DNA of 64,000 nt from Loktanella sp. D2R18 (lineage in GTDB: Bacteria; Pseudomonadota; Alphaproteobacteria; Rhodobacterales; Rhodobacteraceae). Made by a program: the position numbers and the translations under genes. The notes beneath the pieces were generated by a model. It saw only the letters and a list, made by a program, of their open reading frames with translations, was not told the DNA's origin and did no database searches. Shown in pieces: positions 8,673 to 20,056 of the stretch. The stretch's first letter is position 1; every line of letters starts with the position of its first letter. The stretch is taken from NCBI RefSeq assembly GCF_003318235.1, contig NZ_QOCG01000009.1:62001-126000 (forward strand), given 5' to 3'.

Positions 8673-10028
8673 TTACTTAATTGCGTCCCATGACGCTTGG
8701 ATGTCAGTCGCAACTTCTGCCGCATCTTTGCCACCTGTGTAATCAACCATGCCTGTCCAGAAAGAACCGCCACCAACGGCAGCCGGCATCAGATCGGAAC
8801 CGTCAAAGCGGAAAGATGTGGCGTTTAGCAAGATGTCGCCTTGGCCGCGCAACGTGTCATCCGCATAAGTCGCGGTGTTCACGCCAGCATGTGGTGTCAA
8901 GAAACCACCTTGGGCCATCATGGCTTCGTGCGCGACGGGCAGCTTCAGGAATTCCATGAATGCATTTGTCGCGTCAGATGCAGATGTGATTGCGAGCAAT
9001 GTGCCACCACCTAGAACTGGGTTGCCTAGATCTTCGGCCTCAAACGATGGGAAATAGAAGAAATCCGCATCTTCGCCCAGTTCAGTGCCTTCTGGGAAGA
9101 ATGACGGAATGAACGACGCCTGACGGTGCATGTAGCACTGTGGAGGGCTGTCAAACATGCCTTTAGGGCTTTCGCGGAAATCAGTCGTTGCAACAGCGCC
9201 AGCGCCGCCAGCGACCATTGCGTCGTTGCGTACGAACTTGCCGAATGTTTCGATCGCGTTGATCACCGCAGGATCGTCAAACGCTACTTCGTTTGTTGTC
9301 CAGCCGTCGTATGTTTCCAGCGACGCGGTGCGCAGCAGGATGTCTTCGACCCAGTCAGTTGCAGGCCAACCCGTTGCGGGCCCCGACCCCAGACCGATGC
9401 ACCAAGGTGTGCCACCGTCAGCAACGATTTGATCAGAAAGCGCAAGCAACTCTTCCATTGTTTCAGGAACGTCATAACCTGCGTCTTCGAAGTTCTCAGG
9501 AATGTACCAAACAAGCGATTTCACATTGACGTTAAAGAAAAAACCATAGGTTTCAGTCGCGCCAGCAGCATTGGCATAGCTGCCCAGATCAACCCATGAT
9601 GACCCAGCGGCATAGTTATCGGCAATCCATGCATCGGTGCCAGCGGGCAGTGGCGTCAGAAGGCCACGTGATGCCAGTGATGCCGCAAGGCCCGGCTGCG
9701 GAAATACACCGATGTTAGGCGCGGAACCGGCCTCAACATCTATCAAGATTTGCTGCTCAAAACCATCTGAGCCAACATAAGAGACAGATGCGCCAGTCGC
9801 GGCTTCAAACAGATGCGCCATGTTTGTAAAATTGTCAGCTTCTTCAGCCAACCAAGGACCCGCGATTGTGACTGTTTCACCGGCGAAATCGTTTGCGTCA
9901 GCAAATGCAGTATAGCTATCCCAAGTAAAATCACCCTCGCCCGGTGTTAGCTCAACATGACCGCCCGCGTGGGCCATGCCTGCGCTCAATGCAATTGCAG
10001 CGACGCCTACGTATAGGTTCGTTTTCAT
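8673..10028 (-). CDS. aglE: Alpha-glucoside-binding periplasmic protein AglE
   Basis: A 451-residue extracellular solute-binding protein (family 1). The first 22 residues (MKTNLYVGVAAIALSAGMAHA) form a Sec signal peptide with an AHA cleavage motif. The mature protein has the two-lobed binding-protein organisation; segments such as TIAGPWLAEEADNF and WVEDILLRTA are typical of AglE. It captures alpha-glucosides in the periplasm and delivers them to AglFG. It is the first gene of the operon and diverges from aglR; two palindromes lie in the promoter region (10046-10061 and 10120-10133). Confidence 0.93.
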   Translation of the reverse strand: MKTNLYVGVAAIALSAGMAHAGGHVELTPGEGDFTWDSYTAFADANDFAGETVTIAGPWLAEEADNFTNMAHLFEAATGASVSYVGSDGFEQQILIDVEAGSAPNIGVFPQPGLAASLASRGLLTPLPAGTDAWIADNYAAGSSWVDLGSYANAAGATETYGFFFNVNVKSLVWYIPENFEDAGYDVPETMEELLALSDQIVADGGTPWCIGLGSGPATGWPATDWVEDILLRTASLETYDGWTTNEVAFDDPAVINAIETFGKFVRNDAMVAGGAGAVATTDFRESPKGMFDSPPQCYMHRQASFIPSFFPEGTELGEDADFFYFPSFEAEDLGNPVLGGGTLLAITSASDATNAFMEFLKLPVAHEAMMAQGGFLTPHAGVNTATYADDTLRGQGDILLNATSFRFDGSDLMPAAVGGGSFWTGMVDYTGGKDAAEVATDIQASWDAIK

Positions 10029-10045
10029 CTGTCTCTCCTCCCTGT

Positions 10046-10061
10046 CACGCCAATTGGCGTG
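10046..10061. promoter_or_regulatory. 16-bp perfect palindrome in the aglE leader
   Basis: CACGCCAATTGGCGTG reads identically on both strands and lies 18 bp before the aglE start codon. It could be a repressor operator or fold as a leader hairpin with loop AATT. It differs from the AGCGCT-core site further upstream, so it would need a different protein or a structural role. Confidence 0.5.
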
Positions 10062-10119
10062 GGTTAAAATGCGTGTTCAAGCGTTTGGACCTATTGGTGA
10101 GTGGTGGAATCAATGGCTT

Positions 10120-10133
10120 CCAAAGCGCTTTGG
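10120..10133. promoter_or_regulatory. LacI-type operator, probable AglR site
   Basis: CCAAAGCGCTTTGG is a perfect 14-bp palindrome with the central CG of LacI-family operators. It sits 92 bp upstream of aglE and 173 bp upstream of divergent aglR, where a repressor could control both promoters. Assignment to AglR is inference from position and palindrome shape. Confidence 0.7.
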
Positions 10134-10305
10134 GTATGGTTAAACTCTGCCAACTCCGCGATAGTGTCAACCAGATCATTTCTATAAAAATGTCTTGGAA
10201 TTTGCACGAATGCTCAGTACTGAAACGATTACGCTTATTACTTTTGCCCATTTAACGGGCTTAAACCTTGGAACGCGGACCAACAAAGCAGCATTTTGAA
10301 GACAG

Positions 10306-11349
10306 ATGAACCTTAAGCAACTCTCTGAACAACTTGGCCTCAGCCAAACAACCGTCAGCCGTGCGCTGAACGGCTATCCAGAGGTGAACGCGGCCACCCG
10401 GCTCCGCGTTGAAGATGCAGCAAAAGCATTTAATTACCATCCCAGCACGCGCGCCAAGGGACTGGCAACAGGACGTGCGCTGGCCATTGGGCATGTCATC
10501 CCGATGTCCACCAAACATGAAATGGTGAACCCGGTTTTTGGCGATTTTATCGCGGGCGCAGGTGAAACATACGCGCGTAACGGCTATGAGATGATACTGT
10601 CGATCGTCGACGATTCCAACGAGGATGAAATTTATCGCAGCCTTAAACTTCGGCGTGCGGTGGACGGGGTGATTGTCCACGGCCCGCGCATTGATGATCC
10701 GCGTATCGCTCTTTTGTCCGAGATCGGGATGCCCTTCGCGGTTCACGGACAAGTTACCCATAACTCCCTGCCCTATACGTTTTTGGACGTCGACAACCAC
10801 GATGCATTTGTACAGGCGACCGACTATCTGTTTGACCTTGGACATCAACGGATCGCACTGGTCAACGGGCTTGAAACCATGGATTTTGCTTATCGGCGGC
10901 GCTCTGGTTATGAAACATCACTGCGCGCACATGGGCTGGCAATCGACCCCGTGCTAATGCGATCAAGCGAAATGACCGAGGTCATCGGGTATGAAACTGC
11001 GCGCGATTTGCTTGGAATCAACAACGCGCCAACCGCCTTTATTTGCGCGTCACTAATCAGCGCACTTGGCGTGCGTCGCGCGATCGAAGAACGCGGTTTG
11101 GTGATGGGCAACGACGTCTCTGTGGTTACCCATGACGACATGTTGTCATATCTACAAAACGGCGGGGAAACCCCAATTTTCACCGCGACGCGCTCTTCTG
11201 TGCGCACCGCAGGGCGGCAGCTGGCAGAAAGCCTGCTGCACGCCATCGAACACCCCAATAACTCGCCACAAGAAACCATTCTGAAATGTGAATTTGTGGT
11301 CGGACACTCAACGGGACCAGCCCCCCGAAAGGATGAACATGGACTTTAA
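10306..11349 (+). CDS. aglR: LacI-family transcriptional regulator AglR
   Basis: A 347-residue LacI/GalR repressor. The N-terminal helix-turn-helix is clear (LKQLSEQLGLSQTTVSRALNG, residues 3-23), followed by the hinge helix (STRAKGLATGR near 46) and a periplasmic-binding-like effector domain (about 60-340). It lies divergently from aglE as in other agl loci and most likely represses the transporter operon in the absence of alpha-glucosides. Downstream, the GH1 gene starts inside its last codons, so regulator, beta-glucosidase and glucokinase are probably one transcript. Confidence 0.9.
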   Translation: MNLKQLSEQLGLSQTTVSRALNGYPEVNAATRLRVEDAAKAFNYHPSTRAKGLATGRALAIGHVIPMSTKHEMVNPVFGDFIAGAGETYARNGYEMILSIVDDSNEDEIYRSLKLRRAVDGVIVHGPRIDDPRIALLSEIGMPFAVHGQVTHNSLPYTFLDVDNHDAFVQATDYLFDLGHQRIALVNGLETMDFAYRRRSGYETSLRAHGLAIDPVLMRSSEMTEVIGYETARDLLGINNAPTAFICASLISALGVRRAIEERGLVMGNDVSVVTHDDMLSYLQNGGETPIFTATRSSVRTAGRQLAESLLHAIEHPNNSPQETILKCEFVVGHSTGPAPRKDEHGL

Positions 11350-12661
11350 ACGCTCTGATTTCCCTCAGGATTTTCTGTTTGGGGCAGCGACTGCCGCCTA
11401 TCAAATTGAGGGGCACAAATTTGGTGGCGCAGGGTCCACACATTGGGACACATTCGCAGCGACACCCGGCAACGTCATCCGCGCCGAAGACGGTGCGCTG
11501 GCCTGTGACCACTACCACCGCTTTCCAGAAGACCTTGATCTGCTCAAAGATGCGGGCATGGATGCCTACCGGTTTTCAACCTCTTGGGCGCGCGTCATGC
11601 CTGATGGGCGCACGGTGAACCCAGACGGGCTCGATTTCTACGACCGTCTCACTGACGCGATTTTGGAGCGCGGGTTAAAGCCCTATCAAACGCTGTACCA
11701 TTGGGAATTGCCCTCTGCATTGGCAGATAAAGGAGGCTGGACGAACCGTGACACCACCAAATACTTTGGTGACTACACAGATGTAATCACGGACAAAATC
11801 GGCGACCGGATGGCGGCAATTGCGACGATCAATGAACCCTGGTGCGTATCGTTTCTATCGCATTTCTTGGGCCATCACGCCCCCGGTTTGCGCGATATCC
11901 GCGCAACTGCCCGCGCGATGCACCATATCATGCTGGCACACGGCGAAGCCATGACTCGCCTGCGCGCAAAAGGCATGGATAATTGCGGTATTGTACTGAA
12001 TTTTGAACATAGCCCCCCCGCAAATGACGCCCCCGAAACCATCGCGGCAGCAACGTTGCAAGATGCAATCTATAACCGTTGGTTCATCGAGGCGGCGACC
12101 AAAGGCAGCTATCCGCAAGAGGTGCTAGATGGGTTTGGCAACCATATGCCAAAGGGCTGGCAAGACGACATGGCCCAAATCAGCCAAAAAATGGATTGGC
12201 TTGGCGTGAACTACTACACCCGTCATGAAATACTGCCCGATCCCACCGCCCCTTGGCCCAGCCTGAAAGCCGCCGAAACCACATTGGATTTGACGCAAAT
12301 GGGGTGGGAAATATATCCAGCGGGTCTGCAAAACATTCTGACCCGCATGGCCCGTGATTACGTGGGTGATATGCCAATTTATGTCACCGAAAACGGTATG
12401 GCCTGGGATGATCATGTTGAAAACGGATCGGTCTATGATTCGGTCCGCATGAAATATGTGTCTGACCACATCATGGCAGCAAAACACGCGATTGACGCAG
12501 GTGCCAACGTCAAAGGGTTCTTTTATTGGTCGTTGCTCGACAATTATGAATGGGCCTTTGGCTATGAAAAGCGGTTCGGCATGGTACATGTTGATTTTGA
12601 CAGCTTGAAGCGCACGCCCAAAGCGTCATATCACGCTTTCAAAGCAGCCATCGCGCGTTAG
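11339..12661 (+). CDS. GH1 beta-glucosidase
   Basis: A 440-residue family 1 glycoside hydrolase without signal peptide. FLFGAATAAYQIEG near residue 13 is the family N-terminal signature, TINEPW near 162 carries the acid/base glutamate, and YVTENGMAW near 346 the nucleophile glutamate, so the active site is complete. It should release glucose from beta-glucosides in the cytoplasm. I prefer the ATG at 11339, about 6 nt after the AAAGG ribosome site; the ATG at 11333 touches that site. It overlaps the end of aglR by 11 bp, and glk follows after 9 nt. Confidence 0.93.
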   Translation: MDFKRSDFPQDFLFGAATAAYQIEGHKFGGAGSTHWDTFAATPGNVIRAEDGALACDHYHRFPEDLDLLKDAGMDAYRFSTSWARVMPDGRTVNPDGLDFYDRLTDAILERGLKPYQTLYHWELPSALADKGGWTNRDTTKYFGDYTDVITDKIGDRMAAIATINEPWCVSFLSHFLGHHAPGLRDIRATARAMHHIMLAHGEAMTRLRAKGMDNCGIVLNFEHSPPANDAPETIAAATLQDAIYNRWFIEAATKGSYPQEVLDGFGNHMPKGWQDDMAQISQKMDWLGVNYYTRHEILPDPTAPWPSLKAAETTLDLTQMGWEIYPAGLQNILTRMARDYVGDMPIYVTENGMAWDDHVENGSVYDSVRMKYVSDHIMAAKHAIDAGANVKGFFYWSLLDNYEWAFGYEKRFGMVHVDFDSLKRTPKASYHAFKAAIAR

Positions 12662-12670
12662 GTATTTTTC

Positions 12671-13648
12671 ATGAACACTGCACAAACGACCTTGTCCTTG
12701 GTTGCCGATATCGGCGGTACGAACACCCGCGTCGCCCTCGCAAAGGGTAAAGATATCCTGCCGGATACCGTCCGGCGCTATAGCAACGACAAATTTCCCG
12801 GGCTCGAATCTGTGTTGCGGCGATACGTTGCGGATGAAGGCGATGTGACCCCAACCGCGGCCTGTGTCGCTGTTGCCGGGCCCGTGCGCGATGGTGAGGC
12901 GACGATGACCAATCTTGATTGGACAATCGACCGCGACACGCTGACCCGCGCAACCGGGGCAAGAACCGTCGCTATCTTGAACGATTTACAGGCCCAAGGG
13001 CATGCGCTGGGGCATCTTGATCCTGCCAAGGTACAAACAGTACTCGAAGGCCCACAAGCCCCTGATAACGCAGCAAAGTTAGTCGTTGGTATTGGCACAG
13101 GTTTTAACGCCTCACCGGTCTATGATCTGGCGCACGGGCGCGTCGTGCCCCCATCCGAGAGCGGACACGCGAATTTGCCAATCCGCACTGAATTGGAATT
13201 GCGGTTGTGCCAATTCGTGTCGACGGCGCATGGGTTTCCAGCGGTTGAAGACGTGCTGTCAGGGCGCGGGCTAGAACGCGCCTATGCGTTTTTGGGCGTC
13301 GAGGCAGGTGATCCACGCGAACTTTCGGCCAAAGACATTATGGCACATTGCGACCAACGCACCGATGCGCGCGCAATGGAAGCGGCACAGCTGTTTACAC
13401 GTATCTTAGGCACGGTCTGTGGCAATCTCTCACTGATACAGCTGCCCTTTGGCGGTGTTTATTTGGTTGGCGGCGTTGCACGCGCCATTTCAGGGCATTT
13501 GACAGCGATGGGTTTTGGCGACGCGTTCCGCGACAAGGGCCGCTTTGCTGGGTTTATGGGAAATTTCGGTGTCTACGTCGTGCATGATGACTATGCGGCG
13601 CTGAACGGATCGGCAGCACATTTAGTCAGCTTGGCACAGGTCGATTAA
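12671..13648 (+). CDS. glk: Glucokinase
   Basis: A 325-residue glucokinase of the Glk (non-ROK) family, phosphorylating glucose with ATP to glucose-6-phosphate. The N-terminal phosphate loop VADIGGTNTRVAL (near residue 11), the AGPV segment near 69, ILNDLQAQ near 100 with the catalytic aspartate, and the glycine-rich GIGTGFN near 139 are present, as is ESGHANLP near 159 for sugar binding. It ends the aglR-GH1-glk run, feeding glucose released by AglA and the GH1 enzyme toward Zwf. Its stop codon overlaps that of convergent cckA by 2-3 nt, with no terminator between. Confidence 0.92.
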   Translation: MNTAQTTLSLVADIGGTNTRVALAKGKDILPDTVRRYSNDKFPGLESVLRRYVADEGDVTPTAACVAVAGPVRDGEATMTNLDWTIDRDTLTRATGARTVAILNDLQAQGHALGHLDPAKVQTVLEGPQAPDNAAKLVVGIGTGFNASPVYDLAHGRVVPPSESGHANLPIRTELELRLCQFVSTAHGFPAVEDVLSGRGLERAYAFLGVEAGDPRELSAKDIMAHCDQRTDARAMEAAQLFTRILGTVCGNLSLIQLPFGGVYLVGGVARAISGHLTAMGFGDAFRDKGRFAGFMGNFGVYVVHDDYAALNGSAAHLVSLAQVD

Positions 13649-15948
13649 CCCGCAACATTGGCGCTTAACTGGGTTTGCACAGTCTGGGTAAGCGCATTTA
13701 GCGAAAATGGTTTGGGCAAAAACACCGAATTGGGCACGCGCGGCTGGCCGTCACTAAACGCGTCTTCCGAATACCCCGATACAAAAATAACCTTTGTATT
13801 TTCGCGTTCTTTCAATGCCTTACGCACCCATGTTGGGCCATCCATTCCTGGCATGATGACATCCGTCACAAAAAGATCGACGTGTAACTCAGTGTTCGAC
13901 AACAAATCAAGCGCCGCTTCGGCGCAATCCGCTTCAAGCACGGAATAACCGCGTAACCGCAACGCACGCGACGCAAAGGCACGCACCGGGGCCTCATCCT
14001 CGACCAAAAGAATCACGCCATCTGCAGGGCCTGACATTTGAGGATGCGAAGTTTGAACAGGTGGCACCGGTGCCGCAACCTGCAAATGAAAGGCTGGAAA
14101 GAGCAGTGAAAACTCTGTTCCGCTATCAACTGCACTATCGGCAAAGATGTAACCACCCGTCTGCTTGACGATCCCATAGGCGGTCGATAGCCCCAGCCCT
14201 GTTCCCTCGCCGGTGCGCTTGGTTGTGTAAAAGGGTTCAAATATTTTAGGCAGTTTTTCAGGCGCAATCCCATGACCTTGGTCAATGACCTTGACCACGA
14301 CATAGTCGCCGGGCGGAACAACAGCGCGGTCTTTGATCATCGGCTCCGTCAGCGTGAGGTTTTCAGTTTCAACCTGAATTTCACCCGCCCCGTTCATCGC
14401 ATCACGTGCATTCACAACAAGGTTCATCAATACCTGTTCAAGCTGTCGTTTGTCGGCCTTAATCTGAGCCAAAGCAGGATCGTGATGTAGCGATAGCGTT
14501 ACCTTTTCGCCCACCAGCCTGTTCAAAAGATGCGTCAAATCAGAGAGCGTATCGCGCAGGTCGATGACCTCGGGTTGCAAATTTTGTTTGCGTGAAAATG
14601 CTAGAAGTTGCCCAACAAGGCTGGCCGCTCGGTTTGCATTTTGATGAATTTGGATCAGGTCACCGTAGTTTTGATCACCTTCATCGTGACGCAACAACAG
14701 CAAATCACAATGGCCCGAAATTGCAGTCAATAGGTTGTTAAAGTCATGCGCAACCCCGCCTGCAAGTTGCCCAATCGCCTGCATTTTTTGGCTTTGCACG
14801 AATTGCGCTTCAAGCGATTTTAGCTCTGTGACATCGTTCAATACCGCGATCAAATGCGTGTCAGGCTGGGTGCCGGCCATATTCAAAGTAACCTGAACAA
14901 ATGTATTATGCCGCGAACCACGCCCCCGCAAAAATTGTGAGACCTGATAGCCGCGCCCCTCAGCCGCTTCGCGCAACCAATCGGCTATAGGGCGGCCGAG
15001 GCCATCAAACAAATCGGCTACATGCTGCCCTTCTATACCGTCCAACCCGAGCAACTGCCTGGCCTCCCGGTTCGCGGCAAGCACATCGCCTGTTGCTGAG
15101 ATTTTCAAAAGCGGGACGGGCAGGTCTTCAATCGCGTCCCATCCGACACCAATCGCGCGTTTGACCGGCACCTTTGGCGGCGCAGGCATAATGATAATGT
15201 CCCGCCGTCCGGCGTGTCCCTTGATTTCGGCAACCACAACCGAAGTGCGCCCCGACGCTGCGTTCATTTCCAAAGGTTTCCCGGTTTCCAACGGCTGGTG
15301 ATCAAATAGATCGACCAAACTATTGGCCTCCGCCCCGTAAAAGTCACGAAATGCTTTGTTTTTATAGGAAATAACACCATCTGACGCGGCAGCGATCAAT
15401 GGCACCGCGAGCCCCTCTCCTTTGAGCGCGTCAATCCCGCCCAATTCATCGAGCCGCCAAAGCAACAGATCCGGCGCAATTTGTGTGAGCCGCAGCCGAA
15501 AATGGGCCCGCCGCGTCATGATATATTCTTTGCACGAATGCTGCACATAGGCCGCACCGCGCATACGTGACAACAGCGAAGTCGGATCCGCGATCAGGTT
15601 TTCAAAAACTTCTGCAAGATCGCGCCCGGTGCAATCACCAAAACGTCCAATCGCCATCGGATTGCAATGTTGAATACAGTTTTCCGCGTTGGTGATGAAA
15701 GCGTGGTCTGGATCAAATGCAACCTGTCGCTCCATACGTGCATGCAATCCTTGCGGGCGAAAGGCAAAATAACCCAATGCCGTACCAAATAGGACCAACG
15801 CCAAACGAAGCAAATGCAATTCAAAATACACCGAGCTAAGAAGACAAAGCCCAGCCACACCGGCAAGGGCGCCCCGTTTCCAATGAAGGGTGGTCATCAA
15901 AATACGTGGCGTTTCAGACGCTTGCCTTGTGATCACTGCCAACCTCAT
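13645..15948 (-). CDS. cckA: Hybrid histidine kinase CckA (cell-cycle phosphorelay)
   Basis: A membrane-anchored hybrid kinase of about 767 residues. Two N-terminal hydrophobic stretches are followed by degenerate PAS regions, a DHp domain (IGQLAGGVAHDFNNLL, with the phospho-histidine), an HATPase domain (N box VVNARDAM, G boxes DQGHGI and GEGTGLGLSTAYGIV), and a receiver (LLVEDEAPVRAFA; phospho-aspartate in FVTDVIMPGMDG). This architecture is that of CckA, which feeds ChpT and CtrA; in roseobacters this relay governs motility and gene-transfer-agent expression. The start is unsure: GTG 16020, ATG 15948 and ATG 15897 are all in frame and none has a strong ribosome site. Confidence 0.88.
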   Translation of the reverse strand: MRLAVITRQASETPRILMTTLHWKRGALAGVAGLCLLSSVYFELHLLRLALVLFGTALGYFAFRPQGLHARMERQVAFDPDHAFITNAENCIQHCNPMAIGRFGDCTGRDLAEVFENLIADPTSLLSRMRGAAYVQHSCKEYIMTRRAHFRLRLTQIAPDLLLWRLDELGGIDALKGEGLAVPLIAAASDGVISYKNKAFRDFYGAEANSLVDLFDHQPLETGKPLEMNAASGRTSVVVAEIKGHAGRRDIIIMPAPPKVPVKRAIGVGWDAIEDLPVPLLKISATGDVLAANREARQLLGLDGIEGQHVADLFDGLGRPIADWLREAAEGRGYQVSQFLRGRGSRHNTFVQVTLNMAGTQPDTHLIAVLNDVTELKSLEAQFVQSQKMQAIGQLAGGVAHDFNNLLTAISGHCDLLLLRHDEGDQNYGDLIQIHQNANRAASLVGQLLAFSRKQNLQPEVIDLRDTLSDLTHLLNRLVGEKVTLSLHHDPALAQIKADKRQLEQVLMNLVVNARDAMNGAGEIQVETENLTLTEPMIKDRAVVPPGDYVVVKVIDQGHGIAPEKLPKIFEPFYTTKRTGEGTGLGLSTAYGIVKQTGGYIFADSAVDSGTEFSLLFPAFHLQVAAPVPPVQTSHPQMSGPADGVILLVEDEAPVRAFASRALRLRGYSVLEADCAEAALDLLSNTELHVDLFVTDVIMPGMDGPTWVRKALKERENTKVIFVSGYSEDAFSDGQPRVPNSVFLPKPFSLNALTQTVQTQLSANVAG

Positions 15949-16032
15949 ACCTGCATAAGAGTGGTCTACCCCCAAAAGGGTTAACCGTTCCCTAACGTCG
16001 CATATCGTAGCTGGCGGCACAACTTGGGGTTG

Positions 16033-17193
16033 CTATGTGTTTTCAAGTAAACACAAGTAAAACCCGTCGCCGTTTTCTCCGGGCAAAAGCTGATGGCGCG
16101 CGCGCCGCTGCCATGTCGGATGTCGCGCGCAAAACGCATCGACAATGGCGTCATTTTCGACAGCTAAAACAGAGCAAGTCGCATAGGCCAAAACCCCGCC
16201 CGGCCGCACCAGCTTGGCTCCTGCCGCGATGACGTCTGCTTGCATACCCTGCAAGCTATCTAGCCGGGCTTGCGTGAGGCGCCATTTGGCATCGGGGGTC
16301 CGCCGCCACGTCCCGCTCCCGGAACATGGGGCGTCACAAAACACCAAGTCAAAGGGTGCTGTTCGCACCAAATCATCCGTGGCAATTTGCGGCACATCGA
16401 CACCCGCGCGCGCGGCCCGTGTTGACAGGTCGGCCATCCGTTGCGGCGCGATATCATGTGCAAAAACTTGTGCATCAAACTGATCTGCAATGCCAAGCGC
16501 CTTACCGCCACCACCGGCACAATAATCCAACACCCGCCCGCCAGCCGGGACCCGCAACTTACTGATCGCAAATTGCGAGGACGCATCTTGCAGCTCTACC
16601 CGCCCATCCAAATAGGCAGCAGCAAGTTTAACGCGCCGCGGGTTGGTCAAAACCCGCAAACATCCAACTATCTCAGGGTGTTGCTGAACCGTGATCTGAT
16701 CTTCAGCCAACGCAGAAATTGCATCTGCAGTTGATGTCCGACGGCCATTGACCCGCAAAAATACATCTGCCCGGTGTTGTTGCACCCGCGCCGCAAGACG
16801 CGCATCATCCCCAAGGCTTTGTTGCCAAATCGGCCAAAGCCAATCCGGGATGTCGCAAGATTGCGCATCTAGCAACCTCATCGCGCTGGACAGCGCGGCA
16901 CGTTCCGCGTCGTCCAATGCCGCTGGCGCATGCCCTTCCCCGGTGAACAGCGCGGCCACATCGCGGCCGTCACGCTTAGCCAAATTAATCATTAGCGCCC
17001 GCCCGCTGCCATCCCCCAAGGACCGGCGCGCGCGCAATGCATCATAGACATGATCACGCACGGCTGCGCGGTCCTTGGACCCCGCAAAACGGCTGCCGCG
17101 CGCCCAAGTGGTCAGCGCTTGTTCCGCCGCTTGGCCGTCGCGAATAGCATCAAGGATGTCAGCTGCCGCCGCCACGCGTGCGCCCGGCGTCAT
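16033..17193 (-). CDS. RsmB-type 16S rRNA cytosine-5 methyltransferase
   Basis: A 386-residue RsmB/NOP2/Sun-family enzyme. An N-terminal NusB-like helical domain (about residues 1-140) precedes the SAM-binding Rossmann domain: VLDYCAGGGGK near 218 (motif I), the motif IV cysteine in DAPCSGSGTWRRTPD near 290 and the catalytic motif VI cysteine in YATCSVL near 340. It should methylate a cytosine of 16S rRNA, C967 by analogy with E. coli RsmB. Its start overlaps the stop of the MBL-fold gene (ATGA), and cckA follows closely. Confidence 0.88.
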   Translation of the reverse strand: MTPGARVAAAADILDAIRDGQAAEQALTTWARGSRFAGSKDRAAVRDHVYDALRARRSLGDGSGRALMINLAKRDGRDVAALFTGEGHAPAALDDAERAALSSAMRLLDAQSCDIPDWLWPIWQQSLGDDARLAARVQQHRADVFLRVNGRRTSTADAISALAEDQITVQQHPEIVGCLRVLTNPRRVKLAAAYLDGRVELQDASSQFAISKLRVPAGGRVLDYCAGGGGKALGIADQFDAQVFAHDIAPQRMADLSTRAARAGVDVPQIATDDLVRTAPFDLVFCDAPCSGSGTWRRTPDAKWRLTQARLDSLQGMQADVIAAGAKLVRPGGVLAYATCSVLAVENDAIVDAFCARHPTWQRRARHQLLPGENGDGFYLCLLENT

Positions 17194-17971
17194 AGGTTAA
17201 CTCTTTGAAACGGTTTACTATTTGACTGCAATCGCGCGAATTTATCTGGGCCAAGCATGTGACTACCCGACCAAACAAGTTTTTCATCGACCACGGTTTG
17301 CAATGCATTCAACCGGCTTTGCGTGGCAAGATCGGCGTCGGCGTCATAGATTGTCGCCGTTGTCGGTTCCGTCAGTTGTAAGGCCTCTGAATGGACAATG
17401 TCGCCGATCAATGCCAAATCCCCTAGCCGCAATCCCATATGTCCCGGCGTATGCCCTGGCAATGCCCAAACACGTATGCCATCGTCAAGTTCGGCATCAT
17501 CCTCAACGGTGATGATATTTGAGGCGCGTTCAAGCAGTCGCCCACCCGGCGCGTCCTTTCCAGACCAATAGCTTGCCTCAGCTTGATGCAACAGAATTTC
17601 TGCGTTTGGAAACAAGAGCGTATCATCTTGCATCGCCCCGCCACAGTGATCACTGTGCAGATGGGTGAAAATGATGCGCGTCACATCCGCAGGCGTAATA
17701 TTTAGCGCAAACAATTGCGCAGGTAGCGCGCCTGCATCATCCCCGAATGCGGCGCCGCACCCCGTATCAACGAGCGTGACCCGCCCACTACCCGACCGGA
17801 GCACATAGCAGTTGAACGCAGTCTTGATCTCCGTCAGCCCGGCCCTATCAAGCCGCTCTTGCCGTTGGGTTACGGTAAGACTTGGGAACACATCTTCAGG
17901 AAAGGACGTGCCGCCGTCAGTGATACAAATGACCTCTGTATCACCAACGGTATAGCGTGCGGGCGTAACCA

Positions 17972-17972
<1 letters not shown>
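17190..17972 (-). CDS. MBL-fold metallo-hydrolase
   Basis: A 260-residue metallo-beta-lactamase-fold protein. The metal-binding HxHxDH motif is intact in FTHLHSDHCGG (near residue 103), with further ligands in LPGHTPGH (near 172) and an Asp in ALIGDIVHS (near 190). It resembles the lactonase/AHL-type subgroup of MBL hydrolases, but the substrate cannot be deduced. Its start overlaps the guaB stop (TAATG) and its end overlaps rsmB, so it is part of a guaB-mbl-rsmB(-cckA) run. No signal peptide is visible. Confidence 0.85.
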
Positions 17973-19678
<1,706 letters not shown>

Positions 19679-20056
19679 TCAGCGTTGGAAACGGAGCCAT
19701 ACCTCTTTGTCAAACTTGGTTCTCTGAAATGCGTTCATCAAGAGTTTATTCGAGTGTTGACCAAGAAAGGCTGCGACGCCGTCAACACGTCGATTGACCA
19801 GCCCCTCGAGCACACCAATCTCCGCCAAATTCCGGGTATCTACGTTCTTGCTTGTTGCCATAGTTTCAATAAACATCCCAACTCTTTGAAAAAAGTACTC
19901 ACTTTTTCCGTATTCTTCGACGAACTCGGTAAAGTAGTCTTCAAAAAATACATAGTTCCCAAAGGAGGTTGCGGCTAAAAATTCCTCTCGCGAATAGAAT
20001 TCTTCAATTTCGGGGAACGCTCCCAAGCATTGAGAAATCTCTTCAGACAATTCCAT
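19679..20056 (-). CDS. Hypothetical protein, DUF7674-like
   Basis: A 125-residue acidic, mostly helical soluble protein. The arrangement of an FFEDYFTEFVEEYG-type segment, an FIETMATSKNVDTRNLAEI helix and a VLEGLVNR end recalls small DUF7674-type proteins, some of which I associate with immunity-like genes; this resemblance is from memory and weak. It is embedded in AT-rich DNA with codon use unlike the GC-rich neighbours (many TTT, GAA, AAA), suggesting acquisition. No partner toxin gene is adjacent. Function unknown. Confidence 0.6.
   Translation of the reverse strand: MELSEEISQCLGAFPEIEEFYSREEFLAATSFGNYVFFEDYFTEFVEEYGKSEYFFQRVGMFIETMATSKNVDTRNLAEIGVLEGLVNRRVDGVAAFLGQHSNKLLMNAFQRTKFDKEVWLRFQR

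Noticed and set aside
10261..10848. Minus-strand 195-codon frame opposite aglR
   Set aside because: It is a shadow of the LacI-family gene, which has helix-turn-helix and effector-domain motifs on the plus strand.
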